From Oreocharis arfaki (taxonomy: Eukaryota; Chordata; Aves; Passeriformes; Paramythiidae): a stretch of 64,000 nt of DNA. The stretch spans positions 558,001 through 622,000 of the forward strand of contig VZRR01010833.1 of the NCBI GenBank assembly GCA_013398015.1, written 5' to 3'. Every line of letters starts with the position of its first letter. Within the stretch, counting starts at the first letter, position 1. Shown here piece after piece: positions 37,668 through 49,818 of this stretch. The position numbers were made by a program, and so were the translations under genes. A model generated the notes under the pieces. It ran no database searches, was not told the origin of the DNA, and saw nothing but the letters and a program-made list of their open reading frames with translations.

Positions 37668-40600
37668 AAGAAGAACCTATATAGAATACAGAATCTATGA
37701 GGTTACATATGATTTCCAGTGTCATAGGCTCTAAATAACGTCAATCTCATGAGAAACAGATAAATACTGCTATGATAGGGTACTTGGCCAGCATCATAAC
37801 ATCAGATGACCTCCCCCCTCCCTCCAAATAAATATATAAAATCAGAGAACTGACAACAAAAATAGCAATTATAAACCCTAGAAAGAGTACTAAGTAGCTA
37901 TATATTTTCATTACGTTATTCAACCTCTGAAAATGCAATTATTTACTAACAATTTCAGAGAAGTTAAGCTCAAATCTAGTTACATTTACTGAGACAAAAT
38001 ACAGTAAAACTATGGTAAGTAACTACAATTTAAGGCTGGATTCTCTGAATTCTCAAACAACATGCATTTTAACCAAATGGAAAATCCTGAACACCAGTTT
38101 ACAATCTCCTAACATAATGCAGCACTGCCACAAAGAAGGACAAAGGTCCCCTTCCAGAAAGTTGCTGATATTATCAGTGATAACAGGTGATGACTCACTG
38201 GAATAATTGCAAAACAGACTGACATAATAATTCTGTACTAATAGCCAAAAAAATAGTCTTTGATTCATATGTGGGATAAATGGCAGTTTATGGGGTGAAC
38301 ATCAACAAAACGGAATCATCCACTCAAGAGAAAACATACAAAATGAAATGGTATCCAATGAAAATAAATTATTCAAATGAAAACTGTGGCATGCAAGGAT
38401 AAATGAACATGTGTAACTTTGTGCTGACGGAAGAGATTCAAATTCTTTTCAGCAGTTGAAATAAAGAAAGTCTAAACTTCTGAGAGAAAATGAACTTGAT
38501 ATAGAAAAGTTACTTTTGCCAAACGTTGTTGGTTTAGATAGTGGGAAGTAATACAGTAAACAACTGCTGCACAGTGCATACAAAGAACAGCTAGTATTAC
38601 GAAAAAGTGCAAATTCACATGCAGCAAACCTGTGACATGGCAGCTATATACTCATAAAAAAGAAAATTTGGAGGCGTTTCTTAGAAGACAACTATTTTTC
38701 TCAGTACTGTCTAAAAGCCTTTCACAAAACCAGCATAACCTTTCTCTGAAAATTATTTGTACTTTTTTATTTTATTCCTTATTTGTATTCTTTTTAGGTC
38801 ACTGACTTCTTACGTATTCAGGAAGATATCTTCTCTAAGCCAAAATTAATACTTTTCCTCAGTTATACACTGTACAACTTATCCTTTTTATATTAACATG
38901 TTAATAATCACAATACAGTCATTTTTTCTTTTTACCTGCCTTGGGAAAATACACATTTGGTCTCACAAATGAAAAATTATGTGCTCTTTAGCCAAGTGTA
39001 TCGAACAGTCTGGTAGGAGGCATAATTGCACAAAGCACAGATACACTTTTGAACTCATCATCAGAATATATTAAAGGCTACCACTGGGTTTTTGCCTAGT
39101 TTTTACTGATTACTCACTTTTCAAATAAATGTGCTATAAGCAATACAAAGTGAATAGAAGAGCTAAATGGCAGATTAGACTGTACTAGTAAATACTGATG
39201 GTCACGGAAGGATGGAATGGAAGAAGTCTTCAAAGCTCTGGCAACCACTCAGTCTAATTCCTGTCACTTCAAATGGATGGGCTACAGGTAACATACTTAA
39301 AAAGATTATGAGAAAGTCCATCCATCCCCTTTTCTGGATGTGGGAGATCCTGCTTTAGAAAAGCCTACACAAGGAGTGATGAGGCATCCTATAGAAAGGA
39401 TAAGGTCAGGAGAAAATGTAGGAATTGGAACCTGCTCAGAATAATGGCAAACCATCTTATCCCTTCCATTCCATTTCTACTTGTGATTTTTCCATGCTCT
39501 CCTCTAATAATCTTACTCAACACAACAGAACCTTGCACTTCATGCTACAAAAGCTTTTCCCATCTAATCTGTGTTTGAAAACCTGTGTTTAAAGCTGGTA
39601 GGGTTCGAATGCTGATCTACAAATGAAAAATTAGGACCATCCCTCTGGTGTCCTCGATAAACTTTTACAGAGGAAATACATAAATCAACCAAGTGAGAAT
39701 ACAGAATTTAGTACATTTGAAAAATTGGACTTTTCTTCTACCTTGATTATGAGAACATACAAAAATGAGAAACTAAAAGAAGAAATTTATCTTCTTATTT
39801 GAAAACACCCACTTTATATGTGAGATTTCTGACAATTGACAGCTGTTTATTTTCATGAGAATAAGTTTCAAGAGTAATTACTTCTCATTCTAGTACCAGA
39901 GAACTAGATCTCTTAATAAAACAAGCCCTTTACCTCCCAAAAGAAAATTAATGCTGATAAGGTTTTTTTTTCTAAGTTCAGAAACAGGGAGGGCAGAAGC
40001 AGAATACACATTAATGTATAAACTCCTATGCAAGCTACAGCAGCAATACATTTCTGTTTTTATGACACAGACCATCCAGACTAAACAAACTGAACCCAAA
40101 TATTTGACAAAAAGTAGTAACATCTACGTATCTGGTTTATAGCTGATTTCTGACCACTTCTCTTTGATATCCAGCTAAGAAGAACAGCTGTATTATTGTT
40201 TTCCCCATTGAGAATCAGCACCAGAGTCTCCTGTGAAAGTAGTCAGTATTTGACACTTGCTGTTAACAACAAAGCAACATCATTGCCTTTCCTTGTGACT
40301 GCTAATTGCAATACTGAGAAATTCATGTTTTCAAAGTAATATTATCCAATATTTTAAAAAACACCACTCTGAGGAAAAAAATCACTCTCAGATACTATCT
40401 AGCCCTGTCTCAGATTAGGTTGTAAGAGCACTTGTGTAAAAACTCAGGATTTTGGAAATTCTCTTCTATTACTCAGTGGAGTAAGATGGCTCTGACAGTT
40501 GCTATTCTATTCCAGGTACCGTAGAACAGATTTCATTTTAGAACTGGCAACAAGTTTGTATAAAAGGCAAACGTGTAGAATAAAACTTTCTAAACAAACA

Positions 40601-41605
40601 GGTAAGGGAAGAAGATTATGTATTATTTTTAAAGCTTTCAGAGAACAACTGTAAACAGAAGTGACTGAAAAAGTGTTTCAGAACAGAGAATTGAAGTACT
40701 TGAAAATTAATTACTATTAAATGTTTTTTAGTACTGAAATGAGCAAGAATATTACAGATACCTTCTCTTGTCTCTTTTAGTCAGATTGATCATCTAACCC
40801 ATTGATCATGTCACAAAATGAACCGCGCTGGACAACTACATATAAATTATATTTAAAATAAATTTGGAAACAATGTTTTATCTTCAAAGAACCTATTCTG
40901 ATAAACAATTGAGAAGTGTCAGGAATATGTATCTACTGCAGCTTTGTACGACTGTAAAAACCAGCTGCCTGGACACCTTAAAGACAGGTGAGCACCTCTG
41001 AAGTATTGATAGGAATAGAAGAGACAAGAGTGCCTTGCCTGCTGTTCATGTCCCTTGCTTCAGATAAAAACATCACTGTGATAAAATAAGGGTACTGCCA
41101 GTGCTGCATATTCTTAGGTATAACTTGAGGCACTGTCTATTTTTCATATTATGAGCAGCAAAACTCCTGCCTCTAATGGAAAACTACTTAGGTTATAGGC
41201 TAAGTGAGCATGAAGGTGGCAATAAAAATAAATCTGCTATGTATTTCATGCTGAAGTATCAACTTTTCTTCATTTATCATATCCTGGCATACTTTTAGTC
41301 AGGTCTATACCACCAATAATTTGTCAGTCATCACAGATTATTTCAGAAACATTTTGTAAGCTGTGTATATAGTATAAAAGCATTCTCTAGTTACTGTTTA
41401 ACTAGGTGTCATATGCAGTATTCTTCGACAATTTTCAGTGAAAAAATCTGTGATTATATTCATCTACAGGCCTAATATTAACTGATTGCATTCATAAAGT
41501 AACAGGATAAATCCACACTAGCTTCAAAATTGCATCTAATATCACATAAGCTGCATAAAGTGTCACTTACAATTATTGCTAAAAAGACAGACAGGAAAGA
41601 ACTTC

Positions 41606-43000
41606 ATACAATCACAGAATTCTTAAAGTTGGAAAAAACCTCTGAAAAAATCAAGTCCAACGATTAACCTAACACCACCAATTTCACCACTAACCCATGT
41701 CCCTAAGTGACATGGGATCCAGGGATTGTGACTCAACTACTTCCCTGGGAAGCCAGGGCTTGTTCCAATGTTTGACAACTTCTTCTATGAGAAAATTTTT
41801 CCTAATACCAAATCTAAACATGCCCAGGCCAACTTATGGCCATTTCCTCTTAGGAGAAGAAACCAACCATCTTGTAACCATCTTGTTACAACCTCCTTTC
41901 AAGCTGAAAGCCTGAGCCTCCTTTTCCCCAGGATAAACACCCCCAGCTTCCTCAGTCACTCCTCAGAAAACAGGACTGGCCCCAAAGCTGGGCCCTAGGG
42001 AATACCACTGGTGTCTGTCTCCAGCTGGATGTGCCTCCATTCCCCACCCCTCTCTGGGCCTGGCCCCACAGCCAGTTTTTACCCAGCAAAGAGCACACCC
42101 ATCCAAGCTGTGAGCTCGAGGTTCTCAAGGAGAATGCGGTGGAAGTTCTCTTCCACACAATCCAGGAACATCCTAGACAACTTCTCTGCTGTGTTTCTGC
42201 ATTTCCAGAGGACATCTGGTAAGCTGAAGTCCCCCACGAGAAAAAGGACTAGTGACTACAAGGCTTCACCCACCTGCTTATAGAATATTTCATCTTCCTC
42301 TTCATCCAGGTGGGAGGTCTATAACAGATTCCCACCAGAACATCTACCTTGTTGGCCTTCCCCTGATTTTTAACCATAAACACTCAACCCTGTTGTCACC
42401 CGCATCAAGCTTTAGACAGTCAAAACACTCCCTTCCATACAGGGCTGTCTGAGCACCTCTCCCGCCTTGCCTATCCCTTCTAAGGAATTTATCGCCATCC
42501 ACTGCACACTCCAGGCACGCGAGCCATCCCACCATATCTCTGTGATGGCAACTGAGTCATACTTTTCCAGCTGCACAGTGGGTTCCAGCTCCTCCTGTTG
42601 GTTGTCCCTGCTGTGTGCACTGCTGTAGACAGACTCTGGGCTATTAATCCCACCATCTTTCTACGGGGAGAACCCCTAATTCCTGTGTGACCATTCTCAG
42701 GTGCTTCTATGGTGTCTAACTCATCAATAACTCTTGTGTCTTTGAAGCTGCATGGATATCCAGCCCCTACCTCCACTGAGATGTCAGACCAAAGGACCTC
42801 GCTAGCACACCATCCCTCAAACATTGGCATGCTGTCCCCAGGCTTATCTCAAGTGAGCCTGGTTTTATATTTCTCTCCCTTCAAATCCAGTTTACTCTTC
42901 ACTAAACCCTGATAACTCCTGTGCAAAGATCCTTTTCCCCCTTTGAGACAGGTGTACCCCATCTGTCACCAGCAGGCCTGGTGCCATGTAAACCAACCCA
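41606..43000 (-). mobile_element. CR1 LINE, internally deleted copy (about 1.4 kb)
   Basis: The low-coordinate end ('CACAGAATTCTTAAAGTTGG') is the CR1 3' end in reverse complement, so the element is on the minus strand. From high to low coordinates it carries a 5' portion with the APE-type endonuclease part of ORF2 (about 42830-42145), a short reverse-transcriptase part (about 42143-41965, frame fragment GKNWLWGQAQRGVGNGG), and the C-terminal ORF2/3' UTR part (about 41963-41606). Recognisable peptides include RECFDCL at 42344-42535 and VGDFSLP at about 42238-42218, the endonuclease GDFN motif with N changed to S. Two large blocks present in full-length CR1 are missing, at about 42144 and 41964. 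Frames are broken, so it is dead. A full-length CR1 is about 4.5 kb. Confidence 0.9.
42145..42830 (-). pseudogene. CR1 ORF2 endonuclease remnant
   Basis: This is the decayed N-terminal endonuclease region of the CR1 ORF2 polyprotein inside the larger element. ORF2 normally encodes a target-nicking endonuclease followed by a reverse transcriptase. Minus-strand frames 42489-42830 and 42344-42535 cover consecutive parts in different frames: CSWKSMTQLPSQRYGGMAR lies in the first, and DGDKFLRRDRQGGRG and RECFDCLKLDAGDNRVECLW lie in the second. They are separated by at least one frameshift. Downstream, VGDFSLP marks the catalytic Asp/Asn region with Asn replaced. There is no intact frame and no reason to think it is expressed. 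Confidence 0.8.
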
Positions 43001-44952
43001 CGATTATAATTAACACAGCTGAGAGTTCATATCACTAGATGTATGAAAGCAGAAAGTGAAATTAATTTTCATCTCCCTCATATGGTTACTTATCAAACCA
43101 GGCCTCATGAGGAAACATGATGTATTTCAACTAGGAAAAAAAAAAGCAGTACATAATTACACAACTCCTTGGAGTAGCAGGTTTGTATCCTTGAAAATTC
43201 TCCATAAAGTATTTTAACTGTGTGAATCACCTCAACTATTACACTGCTGTCAGTTCAGACAAATGATGCATGCAAATATATGCTTGTACAAACAAACAGG
43301 GTGTTTATAATGCAACATTTTAATATAATTACATCATCAGGTAATTAGAATGTGCAGTTATGTAAGTCTCACCTTTCTCCTTCTGCTACTGAATGAACTG
43401 CTAACTACTAAGGAAAGATTAATCTTTATTAGTGACAGTTGAGTTAATGGTTTCTGAACATGAAAAGGAAAATAAATGCCTAAAAACATGAGATTTTCCT
43501 AAACAAGCAACTGCTGCTATATAAAAAGTTTCTGTACAGCAAGTTTTCCTAATTGTTTAAAGAAATAAAATAAAGTTTGAGGGTGTAAAGCAGAAAACCG
43601 ATTGATCACTTAAAGTGAGATAAACATCTGTAGTGACAAGAATACAAAGCTACTACTGAACTCAGAAATTTAGGTTTTTCATTATTTGTGTAGAAAATTA
43701 TTTATCAAAACAGTGCTTTACACCTAGTGGTTAAAAATATCAGATTAAAACAGAAGAGTCCTAGTGACTATTTTCACATTATTCAAGTCTATGGAACTGC
43801 ATAAAGAGCAAGACAGAGACTGAAGAGCTAAATCCATGTTATATTTGACCATAACTTCAGTGCATTCTATAAACCCAGGGAGTCAAAGTTTCTTTCCAAA
43901 GACTCATGAGTCACCGATCTTTAATCACAAAGCACCATTTTATTTTACCCCCTAGTATATGGATTCAGCCTAGTTGGTGGGAGAAGAAAAAACCAAAAAG
44001 ACTTCATGTGCAAAAAAACCAAACAAACCATAAATTGAAAAATTCTAATCCTGACTGAAAGCATTTAGGATCTTTACTATGCTGGGGCAGGGCTTGCAGT
44101 TTTACTACATATACTGGATGATAACAAACCATATTGAGGATATGGACTGTATTTGAATGCATCTATTTTGATACATGTGCAATTTACATAGTGAGTTTCT
44201 TGGAATACAGTCATTGCCTGATGTGTTATGTAGGGTAAGTACATTTCTGACCCACAATACAGAGTTAAAAAAAGGCTTATCACTATTCATATTTTATGTG
44301 GCTGATTGTATAAGTTAGTGAGCAATAACCCCTTTCCACAAAGCACATAAATACATACTTCTGAGACTTCTGTGACTTAGTAAAGCTCCTTTTTGTCTGA
44401 ATCTTTCATATGCATAAACTGTGTGCAAACTACACATTTATGTCATGTTCTTGCTTTTCATCCTAATACATCAAAGTGAATTGCGAGAGAGAACTCTTAC
44501 AAGCAGGGTGTGAAGCCTGGGAGAATCAATGCAGCAATACCTGAGAAACAGAATGAAAAGCCATACTCTCTTTCCTGATCATTCAGCTGGCATCATAAAA
44601 TTGTTCTATTGGTAAAATTGTGCTCCATTACTCATTTTTAGCAAATAGATAGGCAATATTTGCACCTCTATCAGGAAACTGTACCTTTTTGAACAAAAAG
44701 CTTTCACAATAAAGACTTGATATAGAGCACTGGGTTATGACTACCACAAATATTACCCATCATAATAAATGAATTTATTTTATAGCTAAGAATTCTTAGA
44801 CCACCATATAAATTTACTCTTTTTTTTTTTTAAATCACTTATAACTAAATTTTTTACAGTATGGTTTTCATAAATAAATAAATTAAGGCATAGAGTATCC
44901 AGCACCTTAAATCTCCAGTTTTGAATTTCCTGTCAACAGCAAAATCATGCAC
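43001..44952 (-). other. DMD: Dystrophin intron 55, segment without genes
   Basis: AT-rich intron between two CR1 copies. Only short A/T runs are visible (for example T12 at about 44820-44831). The overlapping minus-strand frames 44077-44290 are not similar to known proteins. Confidence 0.8.
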
Positions 44953-45173
44953 TATGAGGGAATACAAGAAATTTCTTCACTGCAAAGGTCACTGAGCTTT
45001 GGAACAGACTGCCCAAGGAAGTGGCTGAGTCACCATCCCTGGAGCTACTAAAAGATGTGTAGATGTGGCACTTAAGGACATGGTTTAGTGATGGCCTTGG
45101 CAGTGCTGGGTTAATGGCTGACTTGATGATCTTAAAGATCTTTTCCAACCTAAACTTTTCTATGATTCGATGA
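44953..45173 (+). mobile_element. CR1 LINE 3' end
   Basis: On the plus strand the sequence translates to the typical CR1 ORF2 C-terminus, with FFTAKVTELWNRLPKEVAES followed by PSLELLKD and a stop. It continues into the 3' UTR ('GATGATCTTAAAGATC', 'TTTTCCAACC') and ends in 'TCTATGATTCGATGA'. It is a 5'-truncated copy of about 220 bp, antisense to dystrophin and only about 500 bp downstream of exon 55. The minus-strand frame 44945-45214 is its shadow. Confidence 0.92.
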
Positions 45174-45674
45174 ATATTGAAAGAAAGAATCCTGCCTTCA
45201 AAACAGCCAATCAACTTCGTATTTAAGAAATTTAAGACCTCAAGCAGACATATCTGTGTTCCTCTCAGTAACTGCAGTGAAGAAAACGCAATGGAAGTAT
45301 AACAACATAGTTCAACAGCACCATCTCAACTAATTAATTTCCCTTCTCCTCAAGATTCTCTGAAACACTAAATACAATATTATCTGTATTTGAGATTCTT
45401 TTTCCCCCAGAGGAAAATAACTGTATGAAAACTGTCCAGCCATTTACTATGAAAATTTGCATCGTTATCTCTTTTTATTACCGCAACAGAGCATGTTGAC
45501 AATAGACTACCAAATTAACATTTCTCATGTATTTGAAAGTAATGGAGAAAAACTAATTCAGTTAAGCTACAAAGAATAAACTTGATACAAATTATGTAAC
45601 TTCTATAAATATCAGATATGCTTGATAAGCTCTCATGTTTGTCAAATGCCTCTATACTGAAGTGCTTGTCTTAC
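45174..45674 (-). other. DMD: 5' end of dystrophin intron 55
   Basis: Intron sequence between the exon 55 donor (GTAAGA, 45674-45669) and the CR1 copy. I see nothing else in it. Confidence 0.9.
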
Positions 45675-45864
45675 CTGCCACTGTTTCATGAGGTCCCGAA
45701 CCATTTTGGCATCCTCTAGTGTCTTTTCTTTGTGTGTAGCATCCTGCAGGACATTTGCAGTTGTTTCAGCTTCTGTAAGCCAAGCAAGGAACTTTTCAAG
45801 ATCCAGGTAGAATTGCTGCAACATTCTTAGGGCTGATTCCAGAGCTGCTTCACGTTCAAAAACC
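45675..45864 (-). CDS. DMD: Dystrophin exon 55 (spectrin-repeat rod)
   Basis: Internal coding exon of dystrophin. The reverse complement begins with one base completing a codon split with exon 54, followed by 63 full codons. The protein starts VFEREAALESALRMLQQFY, contains LAWLTEAETTANVLQDATHK and ends DLMKQWQ. The central block is identical to human exon 55 as I remember it (human residues about 2676-2739), within the distal spectrin-like repeats. The 190 bp length equals the human exon. The acceptor is 'GCTTGTGCAG' (AG at 45866-45865) and the donor is GTAAGA. The exon ends in phase 0, matching the start of exon 56 at 1933. The longer minus-strand open frame 45642-45947 runs into both flanking introns and is not the exon limit. 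This exon belongs to full-length dystrophin and to isoforms starting further upstream, but not to Dp116. Confidence 0.98.
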
Positions 45865-48800
45865 CTGCACAAGCACAAATAATCAAATACAGCATTCTTT
45901 GGAAGAAAAGAAACCTTAATCATTAAATCAAAATATAACAAAGACATGCTAAATATTTTTCATGTACCAGTGAAAGTAAGTATGCTGATACATTAGCTAC
46001 AGAACTTGCACGGTATGTTTGGCAGGTAGGGTTCTTTTTTTTATATTTTCACCTGAGAAGTAGTAAGTGGAATTCATCTGATACAGAATTAAGCAAAACC
46101 ACTTCTTTCAAAGTGCTATGCCTAAATTATACACGATTGAAAATCAGAACTAATTCCCTGGTTTGTTTCAATAAAAGATTATTTTCTTATACTACAGTGG
46201 AAATTCTCGTTTATTGTTAGAAATCACAAAATATTTCCTGACCACTGCATGATATGATAAATTTGAAGATTAGTTTTCATGACTTGAAACCTTTGGAGAT
46301 TGTGTTCAACACCTTAAACCCCAGCAACACTGAAGTGTGTGGTGAGTTTTGTGGTTTCTTTTTTTTTAATTACTATTTTATTTTCAATATGAATGCGATA
46401 AATTACAAAGATGATCTCTATCAGTTACATGATAAAACACAATTTTTTAAGACAAAGGCTATCTTATCCTTGGGGAAGGTCTAATTCACAGATTAGGAAA
46501 GAACACTAAAGATTTAAGCAATTCTGGTGCTGAAAAAACATTAAAGCAGATCTGTGTTACATCAGCATTCATGTACAATGTAGGTGTCACGTATTCACTG
46601 ATTTTTTTACTTTGAACTTGAGCAAAATACAAATTTAGAAACACAATCAACTAAGTATGACGTTCATTAACACAAATCTGTCAAGGTTACTTGCCTGTGG
46701 TACTACATGCATATTTGTTTAATATCAACATAACAACTAAATAATTTTTTAAGCTCTGAAAACACTTTGGAAGGTCATTTGGTAATGTGCATTATTTCAA
46801 GTGGAATGGATGCAATTTGATGCACATCTGTGTTAAGTCTACACACCTGTGGTGGTACCTGTGATCTTCTTCACATATCTCGATAGATTTCCTGTCTAGT
46901 TGTATAGTTTTTTGGGGAGAGACCAGGATACTAGGTCCAAGCAGATATAATTTCTCAAGTTGTAATTTGTCAGAGGAGGTAATGGAATTTCCAAGTGCTA
47001 ATCTCTCTTTCTAATCCTTGTCCCTGTCATGAAGTGGTTGTACTCCTTGGAAAGTAATATCACCCTAAAACCCAGTACACTAGTTGAAGGCAGAAAAGAA
47101 AAAAAACCCACCACCACAAGTTTTGCCAAGTGTCACTGACTTAACATGTTTTTTGACAAGCATATAAGTAAATTGCAGCAGAAGATAGTAAGAACAGAAA
47201 AATTCAGTCAGAGTACAGGCAAGGACAGCCATTTCAGGAAAAAAATATCCTCCCTGAGAGACTAATGTCACAAGAACTGCCATATTTCTATTATATTTTT
47301 AATCCTTTGACATCTTATTTGCTTTTCCCAACCATTTTGTTATAAAAAGACTTAATTTTTCATTCAAAATCTGAGAAAGCTGTTGAATGCCTCACTACAA
47401 ACTCATCCATCAATTTTCTTGAAGCTTAAAAATGGACTGGATTTTCACCTCAGTTGCACCTGTTGCCACCTACAAGAATTCTCCACATCACAGCACTGCT
47501 TAGCCTGCATTATAATGTGTCCCCAGGGGGCTGTCAGTAGGAAACACTCAGCTGAAGAATAGTGAATATGATCTCTTTCCCACTTTTATTCTATGTGGGC
47601 ATAGACATGGCTTGTGGGTAGGCTACTCATGAAATTTAAAATAACTTCAATGAAAGAATTTGTTCTTTTTTTAAACTAAAGAATAATTACATAGAAATTA
47701 CACATAAATATACTAGAGATATACATTAAAAGATAATAAGACACAGAAAATCTTTTACCTGGAAAATACTGTATTGACCTATTTACCACTTTTAGCTCAA
47801 AACCAGCATCACATTTATTCAACATAACTTGGAAATGGAATACACTTGCATGAAATGAATGTATTTTTTCCAGTTCTTCAGAGCACAATTCTATTATGAG
47901 ATATGCTTTATAGCATTATTCTAATTCAATTTACAGTGTGCAGCATGGTAGTTAATAGCCTTTGCAGAATCACATATAACATTTCTTCCTCACGCAGTTC
48001 CTTCAGAACATGAAAGGCATATTTTTAACTACTGTACACCTGAATTCCTATAAATACATAGCAATACTCCAATAATAACATTCTGAAAATACACAGTGAG
48101 ATTTAAAAAAAAAGAAAACACAAGCACAGATATGAAAACGATATTCAAAGGGAAAGCAAGTCAAAAGCCTACTCAGAGTCAGAATTTGCGTTTTTAGAGA
48201 ATGTCTCAGACTTCATGAAAAAATATAGCATTTTATTGATGTGGGAAAAGAATGAAGCCTCTATCATGAAGAATCTTCTGGGACTTCTATGATGCACATA
48301 AATCTTATGGCACATAATTCTTTCAGTCTACAGAAAAAAAATGTTACTTATCTATAAGCATAGATAGACACCCCCCAAAAAATATGCAGTGCTTTGCATT
48401 TTAAATTTTGGTACAGCTAACATGCAACAAGCATTCAGCTACATTGACAGTTCTGCAGCATACCAATAAACTTCACTCCACTTGGCTTTCTCACTACAAA
48501 AGTACGAAGTTAGAATGAGAAAAGAAGGTCTAAACATGAAGAATAAAACTAAGCATCAAATCTAGCACATGATAAATTGCACAAAATTATACGAGAGAAA
48601 GAAATAAGTATATTGAACAGGACATTACTGCACAAAACCAAAATAAAGATGCTTTCTCTTTAGTTTGTATTATCCAGATATGTTTAATGTGATAGGGAAC
48701 GTAAGCTGTAAGAAAATAACATGAAGTAACCAGAACTATATTTTAGTAAATAAAAATAAAAATGGAAATGGAAAATGGAAATGGAAAACTGCACAGTGCA

Positions 48801-49751
48801 AACACTTCAGCATACTCCTAAAATGCTAAAATATATTAATAATAATTTTTTTAAAAATGGAATAATCATATTTTAATGTGCTCTATTACAATATAAAAAT
48901 AATCACACAGTGTATAACCAAAAGCTTCTTATTCAAGGAAGAAACACTAAAGGTGAGGTTCATCTTTTTTCATCTAGACACCCAGAGGACAGGCAAACTA
49001 CACCCCCTCTGTAAAGCATGGACACTAGCATTTCTGGAATTTAGTTTCTCCTCCCTTGTCTATACGCATCTGTCATACCAGATCAAGGTTAGAGTAAGTT
49101 TTTTTCTCCTGACTACAACAGTAAATCAGCTATAACTTAGAAAATCTGAATTTTACACAAGCCGGAATTTTTTTATGTCTAGAAGTTGGCAAGCTGGTCT
49201 CCCGTCATCCCTGTAAATTTGATTTTCAGGAACTGGTGACATCAGTGACAGTGGACTCACTAAGCCCAGTTGTCATATGAGTTCTGTTGCAGGACAGAAG
49301 TTATGATGCTCTTTTAAGAACATGTCAGCTGAAGGCTTTGAGTTGAGGGGATAATAGAGGGAGAGGAAGTGATTCAAGTGATCTGTGGACATTTATACTG
49401 CTAGGAAGATGTTTTCAAAAGTTTTTAAAACAATCCACAAAAAAGGAAGGTTACTAGTCTCTGTTTCATGACATTACTGTCATGCTGAGAACTTTTAAAG
49501 CTAATATTTCTTAAACATAGCAGTATACAAATGTTCATGAAGAAAAAGAGGGGAAAATAAAGTTATTTTAAATCTGTGTTTTACTCAAGTTCATGAGCAA
49601 GGTATTGTATTCATTTTTAACGAAAACCCAGAGTTCATACCATGACATACATACCAAATTAATATATATAACAAAATACAACTTCTATACCACTGGACAT
49701 ATTGGTATAGAATCAAACAAGGAGTAGAAGGTATGGGAATGATGGTCTCAG
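45865..49751 (-). other. DMD: Dystrophin intron 54, 3' part, segment without genes
   Basis: AT-rich intron upstream of exon 55. It contains a short AAATGG repeat at 48759-48788 and small A/T runs. I searched by eye for exon 54 (155 bp in human) on the minus strand and did not find it. Confidence 0.8.
48759..48788. repeat. AAATGG short tandem repeat
   Basis: Four units of AAATGG, one with an extra A (AAAATGG), in tandem within intron 54. Confidence 0.85.
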
Positions 49752-49818
49752 TAAGAGCTGGACTTGATGATCCTTGTGGGTCCCTTCCACCTCAGAATGT
49801 TCTGTGATTCTGTGACTG
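49752..49818 (+). mobile_element. CR1 LINE 3' terminal fragment
   Basis: 'TAAGAGCTGGACTTGATGAT', then 'CCTTGTGGGTCCCTTCCACC', then 'TCAGAATGTTCTGTGATTCT' is the terminal CR1 3' UTR with its ATTCTGTG-type tail, in sense on the plus strand. Only about 70 bp is recognisable. A SINE tail of the same origin is a possible alternative, but I see no tRNA-like head upstream. Confidence 0.85.

Larger units (their letters stand above)
20053..41605 (-). other. DMD: Dystrophin intron 55, long segment without genes
   Basis: About 21.5 kb of AT-rich intron. It contains the longest frame of the window (152 codons, plus strand, 24901-25359), which resembles nothing I know and is overlapped by long minus-strand frames. 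It also holds poly-A at 33170-33185, a 36 bp A-tract with one N at 35546-35581, (GA)11 at 36854-36875 and a TA-rich run at 37641-37667. A stretch near 39185-39350 faintly resembles an old CR1 but is too degraded to call. Confidence 0.75.

Noticed and set aside
39185..39350. Possible very old CR1 in reverse orientation
   Set aside because: A few words (GGAATGGAAGAAGTCTTCAAAG, CAGTCTAATTCCTGTCAC) recall CR1, but the similarity is too weak without a library search.
39560..39625. tRNA-like GGTTCGAAT near 39602
   Set aside because: It resembles a B box, but there is no A box, acceptor stem or SINE tail around it.
42011..42912. Several plus-strand frames of 63-90 codons
   Set aside because: They are antisense frames of the CR1 element at 41606-43000.
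45642..45947. Reading the whole 101-codon frame as the coding unit
   Set aside because: Only the central 63 codons are dystrophin. The ends run past a clear AG acceptor and GT donor into the introns.
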